Shown here piece by piece: positions 12,801 through 27,800 of a stretch of 64,000 nucleotides of DNA. The stretch comes from Anas platyrhynchos (Eukaryota > Chordata > Aves > Anseriformes > Anatidae). The notes beneath the pieces were generated by a model, which saw nothing but the letters and a program-made list of their open reading frames with translations, was not told the DNA's origin and made no database searches. A program made the translations under genes and the position numbers. Each line of letters opens with the position of its first letter. Position 1 is the stretch's first letter. Location of the stretch: assembly GCF_047663525.1 (NCBI RefSeq), contig NC_092602.1, positions 9,483,501 through 9,547,500 on the forward strand, given 5' to 3'.

Positions 12801-15800
12801 TGTTGTCTTTGATATCGACGCAAGTCTGGCCTAGAACAGAAATGCACATCAATATCCAAGTGTCTATGAGCCTGCCAGACAAGCCTGGTTTGATCTATTA
12901 CAAAACATGATTTGAAAACATAAGCAGATGATCAGTTAAAAGTCACGCTTCTACACGAAAATAGCTTTTAGAAGGGATCTCCAAGGAGCGGGGAAGATAA
13001 ATGGATCGTCTGGAGATGTGCGGGGATGATATACTACTCAAACTTGACAAAGTGAATGTTAAGTATTTAATAGAATTGACGTGCTTCCAGGTGTCCTCTC
13101 CAGGACTCAGAGAAAAACAAGCAGTCTGAGGACAGCCTTCAGCATCACGCCTGCTGCACCTCCCCCTCTGCCTCCTGGCACTTAGGAAAAGCCGGGACTT
13201 CTCTGAACCAAGCTGCAGGGCACTCTCAACAGGTCAGGCCCAAAAAAGAGAGCCAGGCAATAGCAATACCACTGCCTTAGCTGCACCTTAATCCCTGCAC
13301 AGTGGATGAAGCTTAGATGTCTTCAGCTCACCATCCTTTCCTCCCACAGACCTGAAAGGGAGGTACCAAACCAGAGAGGGCGCAGACAGCTGGGGGACCT
13401 ACCAGCCTGCAGCGACTGCTTGGGGAGGGTGGTGAGTCCCCCCCACCCAAAGCAGAGCTCAGCTGCGAGGGTTTACAGGAAAAATCAGACTAGAAGAGAC
13501 CTTAATAGGTCTCTAGTTCGATGCAGGATCACCTATGAGGGAAGTCCCACTTTGCTGATGAGTATTTTATCCAGTATGATCATTTTCCCTGACATCAGTT
13601 CAAGCCTTGTTTTAACTTTTGTTCCTCGTCTCCTGTCACACACCCATAGCCTGACTCTGTCTCCTTGATCACCTCCTTGTAGCTACTGGCTGGCTGCTGT
13701 CAGGTCCCCTCGGATCATTCCCTTCTGCAGGCTGGAGGTGCCTCATTTCCTCCACCTCAAAGCACTGGTGCACCAGAGCCCCCAGCACCATCTTGGTGGC
13801 CCTCACTGAACTCACCTCAATTTGGCAAGGTCTTGTCAGTGCCCTTCTCGTGCTGGGGGTCCCTGAAACTGTACACAGAATTCTTCTGCTCAACTTCTAC
13901 ATCTTATCTTTTTCCCCCTTACCCTTCAGTTAACGATCTGGCAGAGCTACTGCTTTCCTCACGACACCACTCTGAGGAGATGACCAAAAAGGTCATGTTT
14001 TGACTACATAAATGGCCTTCAATTCACATTCCAGAAGTTTATCACATCAAAGTAGACATCGCAATAGCCTGTCTTACTAATTTTCAATATTTCCAGTGAA
14101 AAAACAGGCAGAGAAGGGCTGAATTTTCCTCCCTTAACATTTTTGTAAATCTTTATCCTGCTTTCAAGAAAAAGCAAACACAAAACACTTTAAGAACCAC
14201 AGTAAAAGTTCAACACTACATGTATTAATTTATATATATATATATTTTTTTTATTTTTTATTTTTTTACAAGGAATTATCATTTATATCAGGTATCTTGA
14301 ATGTTACCTGAAAATACTGCTAAAAAGTATTTCCTTTCTCTTAGTTTAATGCCTTTTGGCATACGGGCATGCATGATACAGAATGGGAGCCATTTTTTCC
14401 ACTTTAAGTCAGAAGCTACACTTGCTTTTTTCCCCATGCCCCACAGTTCTAAGAATTGGTTGGAGAGAATTTAATGGAAGTTGCTTTATTCAAAATAAAC
14501 CACCAATAAAAATTTGCTTCATGTAAAATGAAGAAACAACTTGAGTGATATTTACTAATAAGGCTTAACTGTACTGTGGCTGATAACCACCCATTGCGAT
14601 GCTCCTGTTTAAACAAAGCCAAACTCTCCCTTCTTTTTCCTCCTTTTTTAATTTACTGGGGAAAAGTAGAAAGATAGCCATCAGATTTCCAATATTTGTT
14701 ATATGCTTATTTAAACTTGCAAGACAGTTAACACCGAACCAAATCCAACTTACTCCTTTTGCAGAGGAATGACGACTTCTCGTAGCAGTTTTCAGCATAC
14801 CAGCTGTGTAAACCGTGGTGCCGAAGGGTAGGAAAATGGAAACACTGAAGCTGGGCACAAAGAACGTTTTCATTTTCAGACATAGCCGTACCAAAGATAG
14901 GGTCAGGGGGTAAAAATACTTCTGAAGAGCCTAGAACAAGATGCATTGGTGTAAGCAGCCTGCGGGTATGCAGAGCTTTAGAAAGGCTCTGTAATGTCAC
15001 TCATTGCACGCACACCACATCTCCTACAAGGCTACTGTCCTCCAGCTTTAGCTTCCATTAGCAGCACTCCTCTGGGGGAAGGCGAGGAGTGGGGAGGGAA
15101 GGGGTGAGTCACAGAGAGGAGAGGCTGCTGTTGTCAGAGAACCGTGTAATTCTGACATTCTGCTACAGTAGGAGCGTGTTCTGCTATCTACAAATGCTTC
15201 TTTCCAGCGTCCCATGGGGTTTGCCTGCCAATTCTTATGCACCCCGTCAAACAGTGAAGGGTTTGAACATGCTAAGGAGAAATGAAGCAGTAACCAGTAC
15301 ACCTGAAGGTCTGGCCAAACACTAGTGTAGCAGGAACCTATACACATCTCACACCTGGTACTCCAAGCACCTACCGGTGCTTCCAGTCCCTCATCCACCT
15401 GCGCAGCACACTGCAGAGCTGCTCCCCCACAGCCCACATTGCTGGTTTGGAGCGCAGTGCAGAACAGGGCTGTGCTGCAGTGCCCCTCCTGCTGCTGCCG
15501 TGGGGATATAGGTACGCTTTGGTCCTCCACGCAACTGGTAACAGATTGCATGGCATGGGTTCCAACGAGTGGGGACTTAGCATCGAGTTATTTTTCCCAT
15601 TGCAGGGCATGGAAAAAGTATTAAGGGTATTGTATAACTACAAATTTTGCTTCTGACCAGCACCTTAGTGTTAAATTAGTCAGTCTTCAAAATTGCAGAG
15701 ATTAACAAGAAGCCAAAATACAGCAATTGTGAAAATTAGATTATTTGATACATCTTTAGAAGCCTGCTTTCTAACTCTGTGCTTAAACATTGACTTCAGC

Positions 15801-18800
15801 AGCTCCTGCAGTTAGCATATTAAGCAGCCTAGTCACACGATGGTCCTTTCAAACACATCAGACAAGTCTGATAATTAACACAATTAAGCTCTCCCATCAT
15901 TTTCTGAGGGTTTAACTTCCACATCTCCCGATGATAGATTAAAATTTTCAAGCTATAGGACCTTAAATCACTTCTCAAACAGATACTAGGAATTCACAGT
16001 CTACCTCACTACAAGTCAGTGGAACTTTTATAAAATCTTTCAGAAGCTACTGAACGCTAATATGTACTTTGCTTCATAGAGGTATGTTTTTATTAAATAG
16101 AAGACTTGCAAGCAAAAAAAAGACTTGCAAATACAGTGTTGGAAAGGTTTACATTCATATAATGAATCAAGTTGAAGACAATTTATGATATAAAGACATC
16201 ACGATTCCCTGTAATTTATGCCTCCCTAGTCATAACACTTGGTCAGCAGATGGCAGTGCAGTCAACCTTCTGAAGAGCAAAGAAAGGTCCTTTTAAGGAG
16301 AATTGTTTTTTTTTCCCCTTGGAGTTTATAGGAGAAGCCTACCTGTATAAACAGCTTTGTCCAGATGAGGAATAGCTAACCCTTATGAGACGAAGTTGGA
16401 ACTTCCTCCCTGCCCTCTTCCTGTTGTCAGAAGGCATCTTTAGGTGCCTTACTTCAAGGAACTAATGGAAATGTTCCTGCCTCCACAAGAAGGAGCAATT
16501 TCTTCTGAATACCTAGCCAAATCTGCTTACTTAAATTACAAAATAAATCAATACTTTTGCACATGGCAGAAAGGTAAAACAAGTCCCATCACTGGAAACC
16601 TATGCAGGTTCAATCCCTTCTCATGCATCAAAAGTAGTATTTTGCAAGATCTAACTGTTCCACAAAATTCTGCTGTTAATTATCTATCTGGACATAATGG
16701 ACAGTTATCCTTGTAAATTCTCTGTTACTGAAAATTGTATATGAGAAGAAAACTACTCTGGATTAGCTTTCAAACGCCCCCTGGAATTCACAGTGCTGAT
16801 GTGTAAAAACCTGTTTGTTTTTTTTTCCCTTGACCTGTATCAGCACAGAATTTAGACATTCAATTCTACACATATGAGTTCGTATGACTGAGACAAATGA
16901 ATCACTCACCTGAAATAGGTAAAAATAAAAAGAATAAAAACATGTCTTTGCATTTGCAGCAGAGGGAGCTGCTTCTTTTGCCATTGAAAATGTTCAGCCA
17001 GAGATGCCTATCAGATTAAAGCTTGATTCTCCATAAAAATAGTTACTAATTTTGGGCTAAGGTAAACTTTCTTATTGTTTTAAGTAAACTGCCTGCATTA
17101 TTTCGGGGTGCAAAAAACTCTGGGTAATTCTGCAAAATAAGATAACTGAAAAGCATATAAAAACCTATTAAAGTTAAAAAACAAATCCTATACTAGTTTG
17201 CGCAAATACTAGAATCAGGAATCAGCAGTTAATCTAGACATTTACCAGAAGGAATGAGAAACTACAGAGTAGTTTCTTTTGCTCAGCTTAATCATGGGGA
17301 AAATCCAAACAAACTTAAAAAACACATTCCTTCCACAATAAATCACTGAAAAGTCATGAAATTTCTTACACTTGAAAATTAGGCATGTGTATTAAAATAC
17401 TCCTGTTTTCATACTGTAAAGCAAAACAGTTCCTCTACAGCATTTCAACACCATCAGTGAAAGAAACGATGTTCTTGCAGATAATATCCATGCTTTAAGA
17501 TAGTTAAAAGGACCACGGAAACCAAGTAATAATTTGAGAAGCCTACCTTTATAAGCTACTTCCCAGTGGCCTTCTAGGGAGTGATTTCGATTTGTGATCA
17601 CATACTGATATCCAACCCAGAACCTGCAAAAAAATCTGTTAGATTCTAAAAACACAAACCCGAAAAATACCAAGATATTGAAATACGTTACAAATTAAAA
17701 TACAAACCTTACAATATCTTGAAAATTAACTTTGAAAACATTCTGATGACCTTTTCCTTAAAATTTTAGCACATATGTTGGGCAAAGTAGAAAGAGAGAC
17801 TACAGCTGAGGGATAAAGGAAAATACTTGATAGTTTTCTATGTTTACAAATTGCTCACTATGCCTTTTATTTCCATGCATAAGCAGCACCTTGTTCTGTT
17901 GTTATAACAGCACTACAGTATCGAACTCAAAAACCACACAAAAGCATCCAGAACTCAAATATTTTATAAACATACACAACTGATGTCAGACACGGTTCAG
18001 GATCAAAACATGTAAGTCTCCAGAGACAGAGATACATATTACCGAACCACTGCTGGTGGGTGATCTATCAGCATGGCAGCCCACGAGACTGACGAAAAAC
18101 CCACAGGCAAAAAAACCCAAGGAATTATGTTTGCTGTGAACTCACAGAATGAAATATCTCAAGTCACCAAAACACAGTTCTTACAATTCATGTTTTTTTT
18201 CCACTTCGTTCTTGTCTCAAACTTGCAGTCTTTGTCAAAGCTACTGGTACTTAATGGAAACAAAAACTGTGTTGAAAAATTTAAAGAAATAATATTTCTA
18301 TACAACGTAGTGCTGCAGTAAGTCAGTGTAAAATTCATCTTCCCTGTTGGAGTTCAAGAATACTACTATGCTGCTGAGACAACCTGAAAATAAAGACTAC
18401 ATTAAATTGTAGCCTGTTAATTTAGTAATGTTAATTAAAACAGAAAATACAGAGATGGCTGCTCTTAAACGCTTTCACAAGGTTATCAGCCTGTAGTCAA
18501 TTTTACCACTAGATTTTATAGGCAAACTGAACTACCAGCAACTATACTGTGCAGAAACCATTCTCATGTAATGGGGGAGATCTGTCCTTTACTTCCTACT
18601 CACCTACGTTGGTCCTTCCTTACAAATGTCTTTTCTTCCAAGTCCCACTCCTGTGCCAGGATAAATCGTAGCTCCTGGTCTGCAGTGAAGGTTGCGAGGG
18701 ATCCATTCACCCGCTGACATGTCTGCACGGCGTCCCAGTAGTTCTCCCCGTTTAAATACACTCTGTAACAGCTAGCTGTGCCCTCGTAGTGGTGCCACCC

Positions 18801-21800
18801 TGTTGGGCACTTTCCTAGGAAACATGAAGAATAGAAGGGAAACCATTCCCCCCAAATTAGGATCTTCCAGGTAACACGTCCTAATCAGCTTATGACAATG
18901 CAATGTGTAATCACTTGGATGCATGTACACAACACACCACGTGTAATTTACCTCACCAGTAGGAGATGCATGCATTACAGATCACAGGAGACTTCCTTTA
19001 CTAGTGCTTTTGACAAAGGATTTTCTTTTAATGCACTGAAAAACTCTTAGTGATGTTTCCCTGCACTGTGACAGCCTTTAAATTCTTTAATTAAGACTGA
19101 TGATCTACAGTGGAAGGTTTTCCCTGAACAGCTTTATAAATCCAATCAGTTGGATCAATGCTAGTCACAACAAGCTGCAAGAAGCAGGAAGGATAAACCA
19201 GAGGTGGCCAACATAACGATCACATCTTTCTATTAGGTGGTTAGCAGTATGCCCAACTTACTCTGAGGATTTCAACCTTATTTTACAAACAAGCTCAGTA
19301 GTATTCACATGGTGAGTGCATGGTCACTCACTAAAGGTGATGGGATGGGGGTTTTGGGGCAATGGTGGTTTGCTCTAGAAAAATGTCACTGCACAGAACA
19401 TCCTTAGAAATTAGGCAGGTGATGGTATGAACTGTAGTCTCTGCTTTCTCAATTAACTAAATTGAAGAAATACACAAAAAAAATCCTCGAGGCATTTCTG
19501 GATGAAACAGACCCAAGGGCTTTTGATGACTGACATTCTTGGAGGTGATACGTAACTAATAGAAACAGACGTGAAATATGATTTTAACTCCTGCATTTGC
19601 AGAATTAATTTTGCATGACACCTAAGAAAGTAACTTTAAATTCATAAACTGTTTTATGTTTGTTGCAAGCATTCAAAGAGATCTTGTTCTCAAGACTAGG
19701 AACTCCCTTCAGAAACAGTGATCTTTACCATAAAATAGTGACACATTTACATTTGAATTCCTTTAGATATCTTCCTTAGGTCTACTGGTCACATCACTGG
19801 GATGGGACAGAATACAACATGAGTATTATAGATATTGCTGAATCAATTTCTAAGTTGTTTTATTGTCCTCTACAAATTTGTTTAACAAGTTAGCTACTGC
19901 AGTAAATACCGGAATCAAAGTACCTATTTTAATAAGCCCCCTCCCCCCTCCCAGAAAAGAGGTAATTTTTTACTTGTGCTAATCACTTGACTTTTTCAGA
20001 CTCCTGCCATATCTTCTCTGCATGTCCCCTTCCTAGTGTGCCCCATCCCTCCCTCCAAGCATGATCAGTGCTGTCTCATTCCCAAATCACTGGATGATCC
20101 AAGGAGCAAAAAAGAAGAAGACCAGAAAGAGGCAGCAAGGGAGACTGATGCATTGGACCTAAAGAAATTCAAAGGCAGCAGTCACTATGAGCTACAATCA
20201 GTAAGAAGGACAGTTACGGAACATTTATAAATTTAGATAAGGCTTGTACCAGGATGCAGAAAGCATCGCCAGCAGTGATTCAGGTAAAAGGGCAGGATGA
20301 TATTGGAGTGGTATTTTTGAAGGTTCCCAACTAACACTCGGAAGTAACAAGGAAAAAAACATTCAGGTCCTACACTCTTCCTTGATAGTTCCTTCATAGA
20401 CTTTTTCCTTCAGAGAAGCAAGAAGGAAAGAATTTCCCTAAGTTCCCCACTTCCTAAAGAACATTATTCCTTCTTAAAAAGGGTACAAAACTCACAACAT
20501 CAGATATGTACTTAGTTTACTAAGGATACTGCAACTTCTTCTAAGATCATCTTCTAAATGACTTAAATCAAAAGCAATCAATTTTGTTTTTCCCTACTTT
20601 CCAGGGGAAAACTGCAAACTCACATCAAGAGACAGATGACAGATTATCATGCCTGCTGAAGGATGAAACCATCACTTAACTCATCACAATTACAGAAAAC
20701 CAGGCCCACAGTTCATAAATGAAAAACACAATTTCAGTTGCACAAAAGTAGTGTTACAAAGGAAGCTGGATTCTTCATATGTATCAGCCTGCTATATAAA
20801 CTGTGCAACACCACAGCACACACATAAAGGAAGTGTGCAAAAACCTTCAGGAGTACTTCATTTAAGCAAAGACTGGTCTAAAAGCCACGCAAGAGAAAAT
20901 CTATTAATTTCTCCTTAAGAGAACAATTAATCTAAATTGCTAAGCTAATTAGTAGAAAGATAGGCCAGATTTCCCAGGCTGCAACTTACTGCTAAATCGG
21001 ACAGGCTGTGCCACATTGACAGTGTGAAAGCGGGTCGTCTCTCCTCCCCTCCCTCGATTATGCCTGGCGTCCACATTCTCCTTCCCATGGTAAGTTCGCT
21101 GGTCCCCTGTCAAGCCTGAAGAGAAGGAATAGTCAGTACCAGTGAAAAATGCAGGAAAAAGCAGATTTGATTTTACTAAACTGTCTACGGGCTTTAATTC
21201 AATACAAATATATGATACATAATACAGGCAGGTAAATTAAGACGGCCAGGCTGTTACTGCCAGGATCTACCATTTTACATGGCTCATAACAAAAATAATT
21301 GCAGTTGAAAAGAACCAACAAGCCATTACATGAATCTTGCAAAGTAAGATAAATATTTTGGCAGATTTTCAACAACTGCAGTTGTGCACAGAACCTGATA
21401 CTTGTCATTTCAGTTGCTGCAGCAAATGCATCATTCCCAGTGCATTTTGTCTGTTCTTGTTTACAGAACTACCCACTCTCCAGCTGCTCAGTTTCTCAGT
21501 TGTGTGTTCAAAGATACAAGACAACTTCTCCAATATGTTTTCCAACGCATTCTCTGAGATCTAGGGCAAAATCAAAACCAGGAAAGAAAGTCCATCCTTG
21601 GCCAGAAGAATTGGGCTTTTCATTCCTTCTCAGGCTTTCTAAAGGAAACGTTTGCTCATTATTTCTGAAACAAAAAACACACACACCCTAATCTGGGTGT
21701 CGGGGCTTCTGAATGGATGCATGAGATAAATGGATTCAAGAGGTTATGAAAACACAATGCAGAATGTAATCCGCAAAAGGGGCACAGGTTAGGTGCAGAC

Positions 21801-24800
21801 ACTGCCAGCAAAACTATAAGCAGTAAGGCTAGAAGGATAGTGGGCAGAAACCCTTGAGAAAAGGCAGATGAATACCAGAGTTCCATCTGGAAACAAGGAA
21901 TTAACCTAAAATCAGAAAAAAAGAACCCAACAATGCAAGCATTAGAAATACCTACTTGTATGTCATGTAATACCGCCAGCTGGTATTTGAGCTAATAGAC
22001 TTGCACAGCACAAAGAGCTACATAGGCATATATTTCTGTATATAAAAAAAATCAGCTTATTTCCCTTTAAAGCTGATTAGCTCTATTTACACTAGCTAAA
22101 CCAAATACACCAGCCATGGTCCAAAATAGAGAGCAGCTACATAGACTTCTTCAACAGCTTTAATTACATCTGTTTGAAATATATTCAAAATGATGTGAAT
22201 CAAGCTTTCTCCACTAACTTGAAAAAAATCAAGACATCCAGAGCAATTTCACGATCATTTAAACCCTCAGCTGGAGGCTGCCTGGGGTGTTACCTGGGGG
22301 AAAGGCCTCCAGAAGACCCTCCATCAAACAAGGTGCTCCTTGGGACCAACTGCACCAATGACCAAAACCAAAAAATCTCAAGGAGCAGCCTAGGAACAGC
22401 AGAGTAGCTCTGCATTCAAGTGGCTCTAGCATACTGAGTTTGCCCCAAGTTAATGGAATGAGCAAGGATATTTAATTACCAGGTCACCCTAGGAATTACG
22501 TGCCTATAGAGATCACCCATTAAAAACTGGCTCTGTGTGATACACTCACATGGCCTCACAGGAACGAGGCAGTAATTCCAATATTCCAAATTAGAATGCG
22601 CTACGTATCACAGGAAAGAAGGTAGTGCCAAGAAATTCAGTGAGCGTACATTTCAAAGGACACAAAATGGTAAAATAATTTGACAATGAAGATCATGGAT
22701 TATTTTCATTCCTTTAAAGGCCAAACTATTTTTAGTTTTAGAATTTGCCTGCAGTTAATCCTAATGTTGCAGTAGCATTATTTACACTATGATCATCAGA
22801 GTGATACTAATACATTAAAAAAGCAAATCTTTAATTAGTGTTATTTTTTAAAGTCTTAATATCATTAATGTAGAATACTTTATCAGAGATGAACTGAGTT
22901 CAGCACCGGGAAGCCCTATTTTCCCATGGCATTAAATGGTAACATCTAAAGAGAAAGAACCAGTTGGAACCAAACAGAAGAAGAATTAGTTCCCTTGGAG
23001 AAGTGAGAGCAGATGCAGCACCATATGGCTGACCCTCCACGGCTAAACAGAACGCCCACGAGTACTTAACAATTTAACTCCCCTGGGAATAAAAGAGAAG
23101 TTCGCGGGTTTTAATACGCAAGGGTTAAGAACGGGTTACTCACGCTAACATCAAATTGACAGAATTTATACCAAATGCTTTGAGAAAAAGCTACACGGAT
23201 CGCACAAAGGCAGCTTGCCCAGTCACCACCCGAAGCAGGACATCCCCTCCTTCCTTCCCCGGCGTCAGCAGCCCTGCCACCAAAACACGCAGGACTCGAG
23301 AGGCAAAAAGCAGCCACCGCGAGTTCTCCTTCGAGCCCAATGCTGTCAGTCACTTAATAAATCGGAGCTCTTCAAATAGAAAATTGCTTCTATTTGACCT
23401 GAATTTTCTGTCTTTGAGAAAAGCAAAGATGACAAGTTTTTCCAGGGCAATAAAGAAAGAGCATGCTAACGAGCCTGTAAATTACTCGACTGTCATGAAA
23501 AGCAGTTGCAGATTCTAGTGGCAAAGGTGTAATTGGGCTGGTTTTCTATTGTGCCATTTCAATACTCTGCAGAAGAATTTTCTTTGTATGCTGCTGTTCT
23601 GCTTTATTAACAATATTTATATCTTTAAATACAAATTAATAGTGCCATGGACTGAGCTTAAGGATAACAACTTGAGCCAGAAGACCAAAACCTACGTTTC
23701 AGTATTTCAAAAAGGCAAAACAATGATTCTTAGTGCCTACGTGCACATTTAATACTCTGAAAGCTATCCAGTTGGGGAAGATGAGCTATTTCCCACATCC
23801 TTTATTTTCTAGATCCTACCACCACAAGAAATAACAGCAACAGCAGCATTCTTACTAGCCAAGACAAACAGCTTTAAATTTTCTTTGGTTCCATACAATT
23901 ATGCTAGAAATGTGATTTGCTTGTTAGTTGGTGGGCAAAGGGGAAAAACAGGTTCAAGGGAAGATTCATGGGGTGCAATTTCTCTTTTCCCCTTGTAAAC
24001 TGTAGCACGCCTGACAGGAACATCCTCCAAACTGCTTCCAAATGGATCAAGTCATGATTAGTATTCATGCAGCTCCTTCCAATTTACAAACAGTTGCTAA
24101 TTCACTCTAGCATGTTTACAGACTGAGTAATAGTAGCACACATCAGGAAAGTCACCCAACACGTCTGATGACATGACTCTCTTCAGTTGTTTAAAACTTC
24201 AAGCTACCAATTTAGAATGAGAGTTTGCCAGGCTGGATGGCTCCTACTGCATCTTCTATGGGTAATCTTTTTCAGGTCTGAGTCAATACTGTTCGAAAAT
24301 TTTTCAGAACAGAAGTGAAGAGTCTGGAAGGGGAAGATGCTTTGCTTCCACTTCTGAATACCTTTTAGTTGAACAAGCGTTGTCACTGCTGATGGTAAAA
24401 CACAGCCCTGACAGCTCACAGGAAGTTTTCTTGTGCGCACAAGTTTTACTGTTCCTCATGGAGAGAGTGGGAAAAATTGAAGGGGACAAATGCTGTCAGG
24501 TTTAGGTCAGAAACAGATAAAACAAAATAATTTGCCCATTATTCATAGAAGCTGGAGATAATTCAGTTAAATTACCCACAGTCTTTACCATACATCCACG
24601 GAGACTGCTCTGCAGCATTACCCACAGGATCTCCTGTCAGTGCTTTGCCCGTGGTGCCTCGTTTGCAGAAGGAAGCACACAAGCAGCACAGAAAGCTCCT
24701 TTTCCGTACCCCTCGGTGCCTCCATCACTCAGGCCACGTGAAAGGAAGCGAAAAGCCGAGTGGTGCAAATGGCACGGGAGCCGAGGAGCTGAGAGCACAC

Positions 24801-27800
24801 AAAAGCGAGAGCTGGCACCAGCTGAGACAGGAGCAGGCTCGACCATGGGCATGCTGAGCCGCGCTGCATGGGGGAACAAACATGACACCGAGTGGGAAAC
24901 TGCTCCGAGGGGCTACAGGAGAAGCTGCAATCTGCCACACGGACCAGTCTGCTTTGCATCACAGAAACGGGCAGACGGCACAGGCTGACTGTCAGAGGCT
25001 GAAAGAGGCGCTTGCAGGGTCAGGACTCACACAGGGGGCGAACGCTGGGATTTGGGGAGTTGAATGTGTTCCCAGAGTTACCGTGCCACAGCAAACACGT
25101 CACTTGAGCCAAACACTTCACAGGGATGGATGCAGTGTGAAGACTGTCTGGTTTGTGGAAGTGCTAAGCTACGACACCTGCAATTAAATTCAACAGGAGC
25201 ACCTGAAGCACAGGACATGCTACCTGGCACCGAGCACTCAGGAAGTCAGGCTCCTGACATCTCATTTGGGACACTCCAAACACTTGGCCTCAAATCTTTG
25301 CATTTCCGTCATAAATGGGGAACCCTCCCACATCTCTCCATTCAAATTATGTCCAAAAGAGATTGTTTATGAGACTACCAGGTCTTGTGATACCTTATTT
25401 GTTCTAAGATTTGAGTTACTCCTGTTTAAACACGGACTCTCAAAACATACATATGAATGCTGCCTTGTCCCCTAAGCCTCAAATTTTCTGTCTAGCGTAT
25501 TACCCACTAAACCTTCAGAAAGCTTTTAATTTAATCTGGTAATTTGAGAGGTGATAGAGTTTCTGGATTAAATCCAACTTCATGTCTAAAGATTTGGAAA
25601 CATAGTTCAGGCGTCTCCAGGGAGGGGTGATTGTTGTCAGGTCTGGCAGCTCCACGCTTTGCATTACCCCTTGTGTGAGGCTGGGAAATCGATGCTAACC
25701 AAGACCAGCATCCTGCTGAGCTGAGCACCAGTCAAACAAACAGATCGCCTGGCAGTGAGGAGCTCAGCACATAAACACCTCAAAGCAGGGTAAAAACAAT
25801 GCATCTCCTTGGAGTTTGGTAAGGGTTCAGAAAAGATGTGTGCTTGATCACAGGCATTTTGTCATTTAGTTTTAAAAAATGGAAAAAAGGAGACGTACTA
25901 AAAAGTACACAAAGGTCAACAGTTTAAAGACTGCAAATCTCTGTACGTAGTAGTTCATGAAGTATGCACAAACAGTCAAATTAAAGGAAATGCAAGACTA
26001 ATCAACGGAAATGCTTTTCCCAACATATCATTAGGCAAGGAAGAATAGGGTTGAAACCATTTTGAAAGGAATATTTAGCTTCCTGTCACACAAGGCAAAA
26101 TGACAATTAGGTGATAGTGGAAGATGAACACATTATATCAACCACCTACGCTGAAGCCATCTGCGTTCCTCTAAAACTTTTGGTTGTAGATACTGCCCAG
26201 AACTGGAAGAATCTTGTCCTCATCCAGCCTAGAAGCTCTTGAGGGTAAAGTAAAAGAAAATGGTAAATAGGAAGAACAAGACAGAGGGTGAAGGTGGCGT
26301 ATGGCTGGGGAAGTGATAGTTCAGTCACTTCACACCACTCACAAAATACCCTTGGCAAAATGAAACAGAAAGCTGATAATGATCACTGCCAGAGTGTGCC
26401 ACAGCTGCTGCTTCTTCAGTTACTGGCCATACCTTCAGCTGGCTCCACAAAGGGGACTTTCCAGATCCAAAAATGATACAGCATGCAAGCACTAGCACAA
26501 CCAACCTCCAAATCAACACATTCTTCCTAGTAGGGTGTCTGTAGAAGTCCTTCAGAACAGTATGAAAGATGACATTGCTTTACAGTTAAATTTCCTAAAA
26601 AGATTGGTTCTGTATGAAATCAGGCTCCCGATCTCAACCCCAAAACATGTAATATCTTACTGGTGAACATGGGACTGCAGAGCAGCTGCTCGTGCTACTT
26701 CCTCTAGCAACTACTGCCCCAGCCCCGCAGCCTGTCCAGATGGGTTTGTAGCCTCAGGCTCTGGGGAAAAGAAGAATTCAGCTCATTGAAACTTTGCTGC
26801 ATTTGGGCCCCTGACCAAGCAGGTCCAGAAAACAGCACCAAGAAATACCTAATAAAGGAAGAATATGGCATGAGGCAAGGCTTTGTGCTACAGAGCTAGC
26901 TGAAAGGAAAAGCCTAAGGACAGCTGACAGCACAGTCTTATCACTTATTCCTGGGAACAGTTCTATTTAAAAATATGAAGGAAACAGAACAATCACCAAT
27001 ATAATTGCAAGATAAAAAATTGCTGTGGACGGGATTTGCAAAAAGCATGAGAATTTATGACATCAATTCTCTGTTCATACGCAACAGATACAAGCACCTA
27101 GCCTGTAGTATAAAAATAAAGCAGGTGAACAGCCAGAGCTACACTAAACCCTGCTCTACTTGGGCTGCTGACAGTGAGTTTTGTTTAACCAGAAAGCCTA
27201 CAGAGAGGGCAGGATATTTAGAGAAGTTGGTCTGATATTTTGGCAGAAACAAAACTGGAAATCCAATGAGCAGTAAAAAGGCAAACTGCAGAGCCCTTCC
27301 TTCCTGTGGGTTCAAACATGAACTCCTGTAAAGGTAGAAGTTATGTTATTACTTCAATTTCTTGTGTAGAACGGTAAAGAGGAAATGAGTAGGAATAATA
27401 AATCCCTATTTGTAAGAAATGCCTGTTTCTACCATTTCACAGAATATACCACCTTGGGATACATTATTTTTAGGAACAATTACAGTTGATATGGAACAGT
27501 ACACAGATTTCATGAGTCTCCACTGCTCAAGTAGAATAGAGTTACAGACACATGCAGCATAAATCCTCCCAACAATTTTTAGTACACTAACAAGAGTGAG
27601 CAGGAAAAAGTTTTAGTCTACCAGACAGATGAATCGAGGGTAATCACTGATGTAGATTCCACTAACAATTACATGCCTCTTGGGAAGGGCAGGGGGGACA
27701 GCACTTTACTCTTTGTAAGTTTGGAACTGAAAGGAATTCTGTGTTTAAAGGAAAAGGGTCATTCTGAAAAGAGACTATATGAACAGCTATGGTAACAGTC

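Larger units (their letters stand above)
12831..14753 (-). other. DGCR2: DGCR2 intron 6
   Basis: About 1.9 kb. Holds an older CR1-like copy (about 13477-13895) and a TA/T-rich tract (14229-14268). No coding sequence recognised. Confidence 0.9.

Noticed and set aside
15048-15551. 167-codon minus-strand frame in DGCR2 intron 5
   Set aside because: Cys/Ser-rich without any domain pattern, lies inside an intron between verified exons, and includes no splice-compatible join to DGCR2.
18604-18608. Alternative donor for DGCR2 exon 4 at 18608
   Set aside because: Using it shifts the frame into exon 5; only 18604 gives the conserved QRRFWVGYQ join.
22899-22907. TTCAGCACC, left half of a REST/NRSF element, in intron 2
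   Set aside because: The right half (GGACAGCGCC) is not present at a permitted spacing, so this is a half-site expected by chance.
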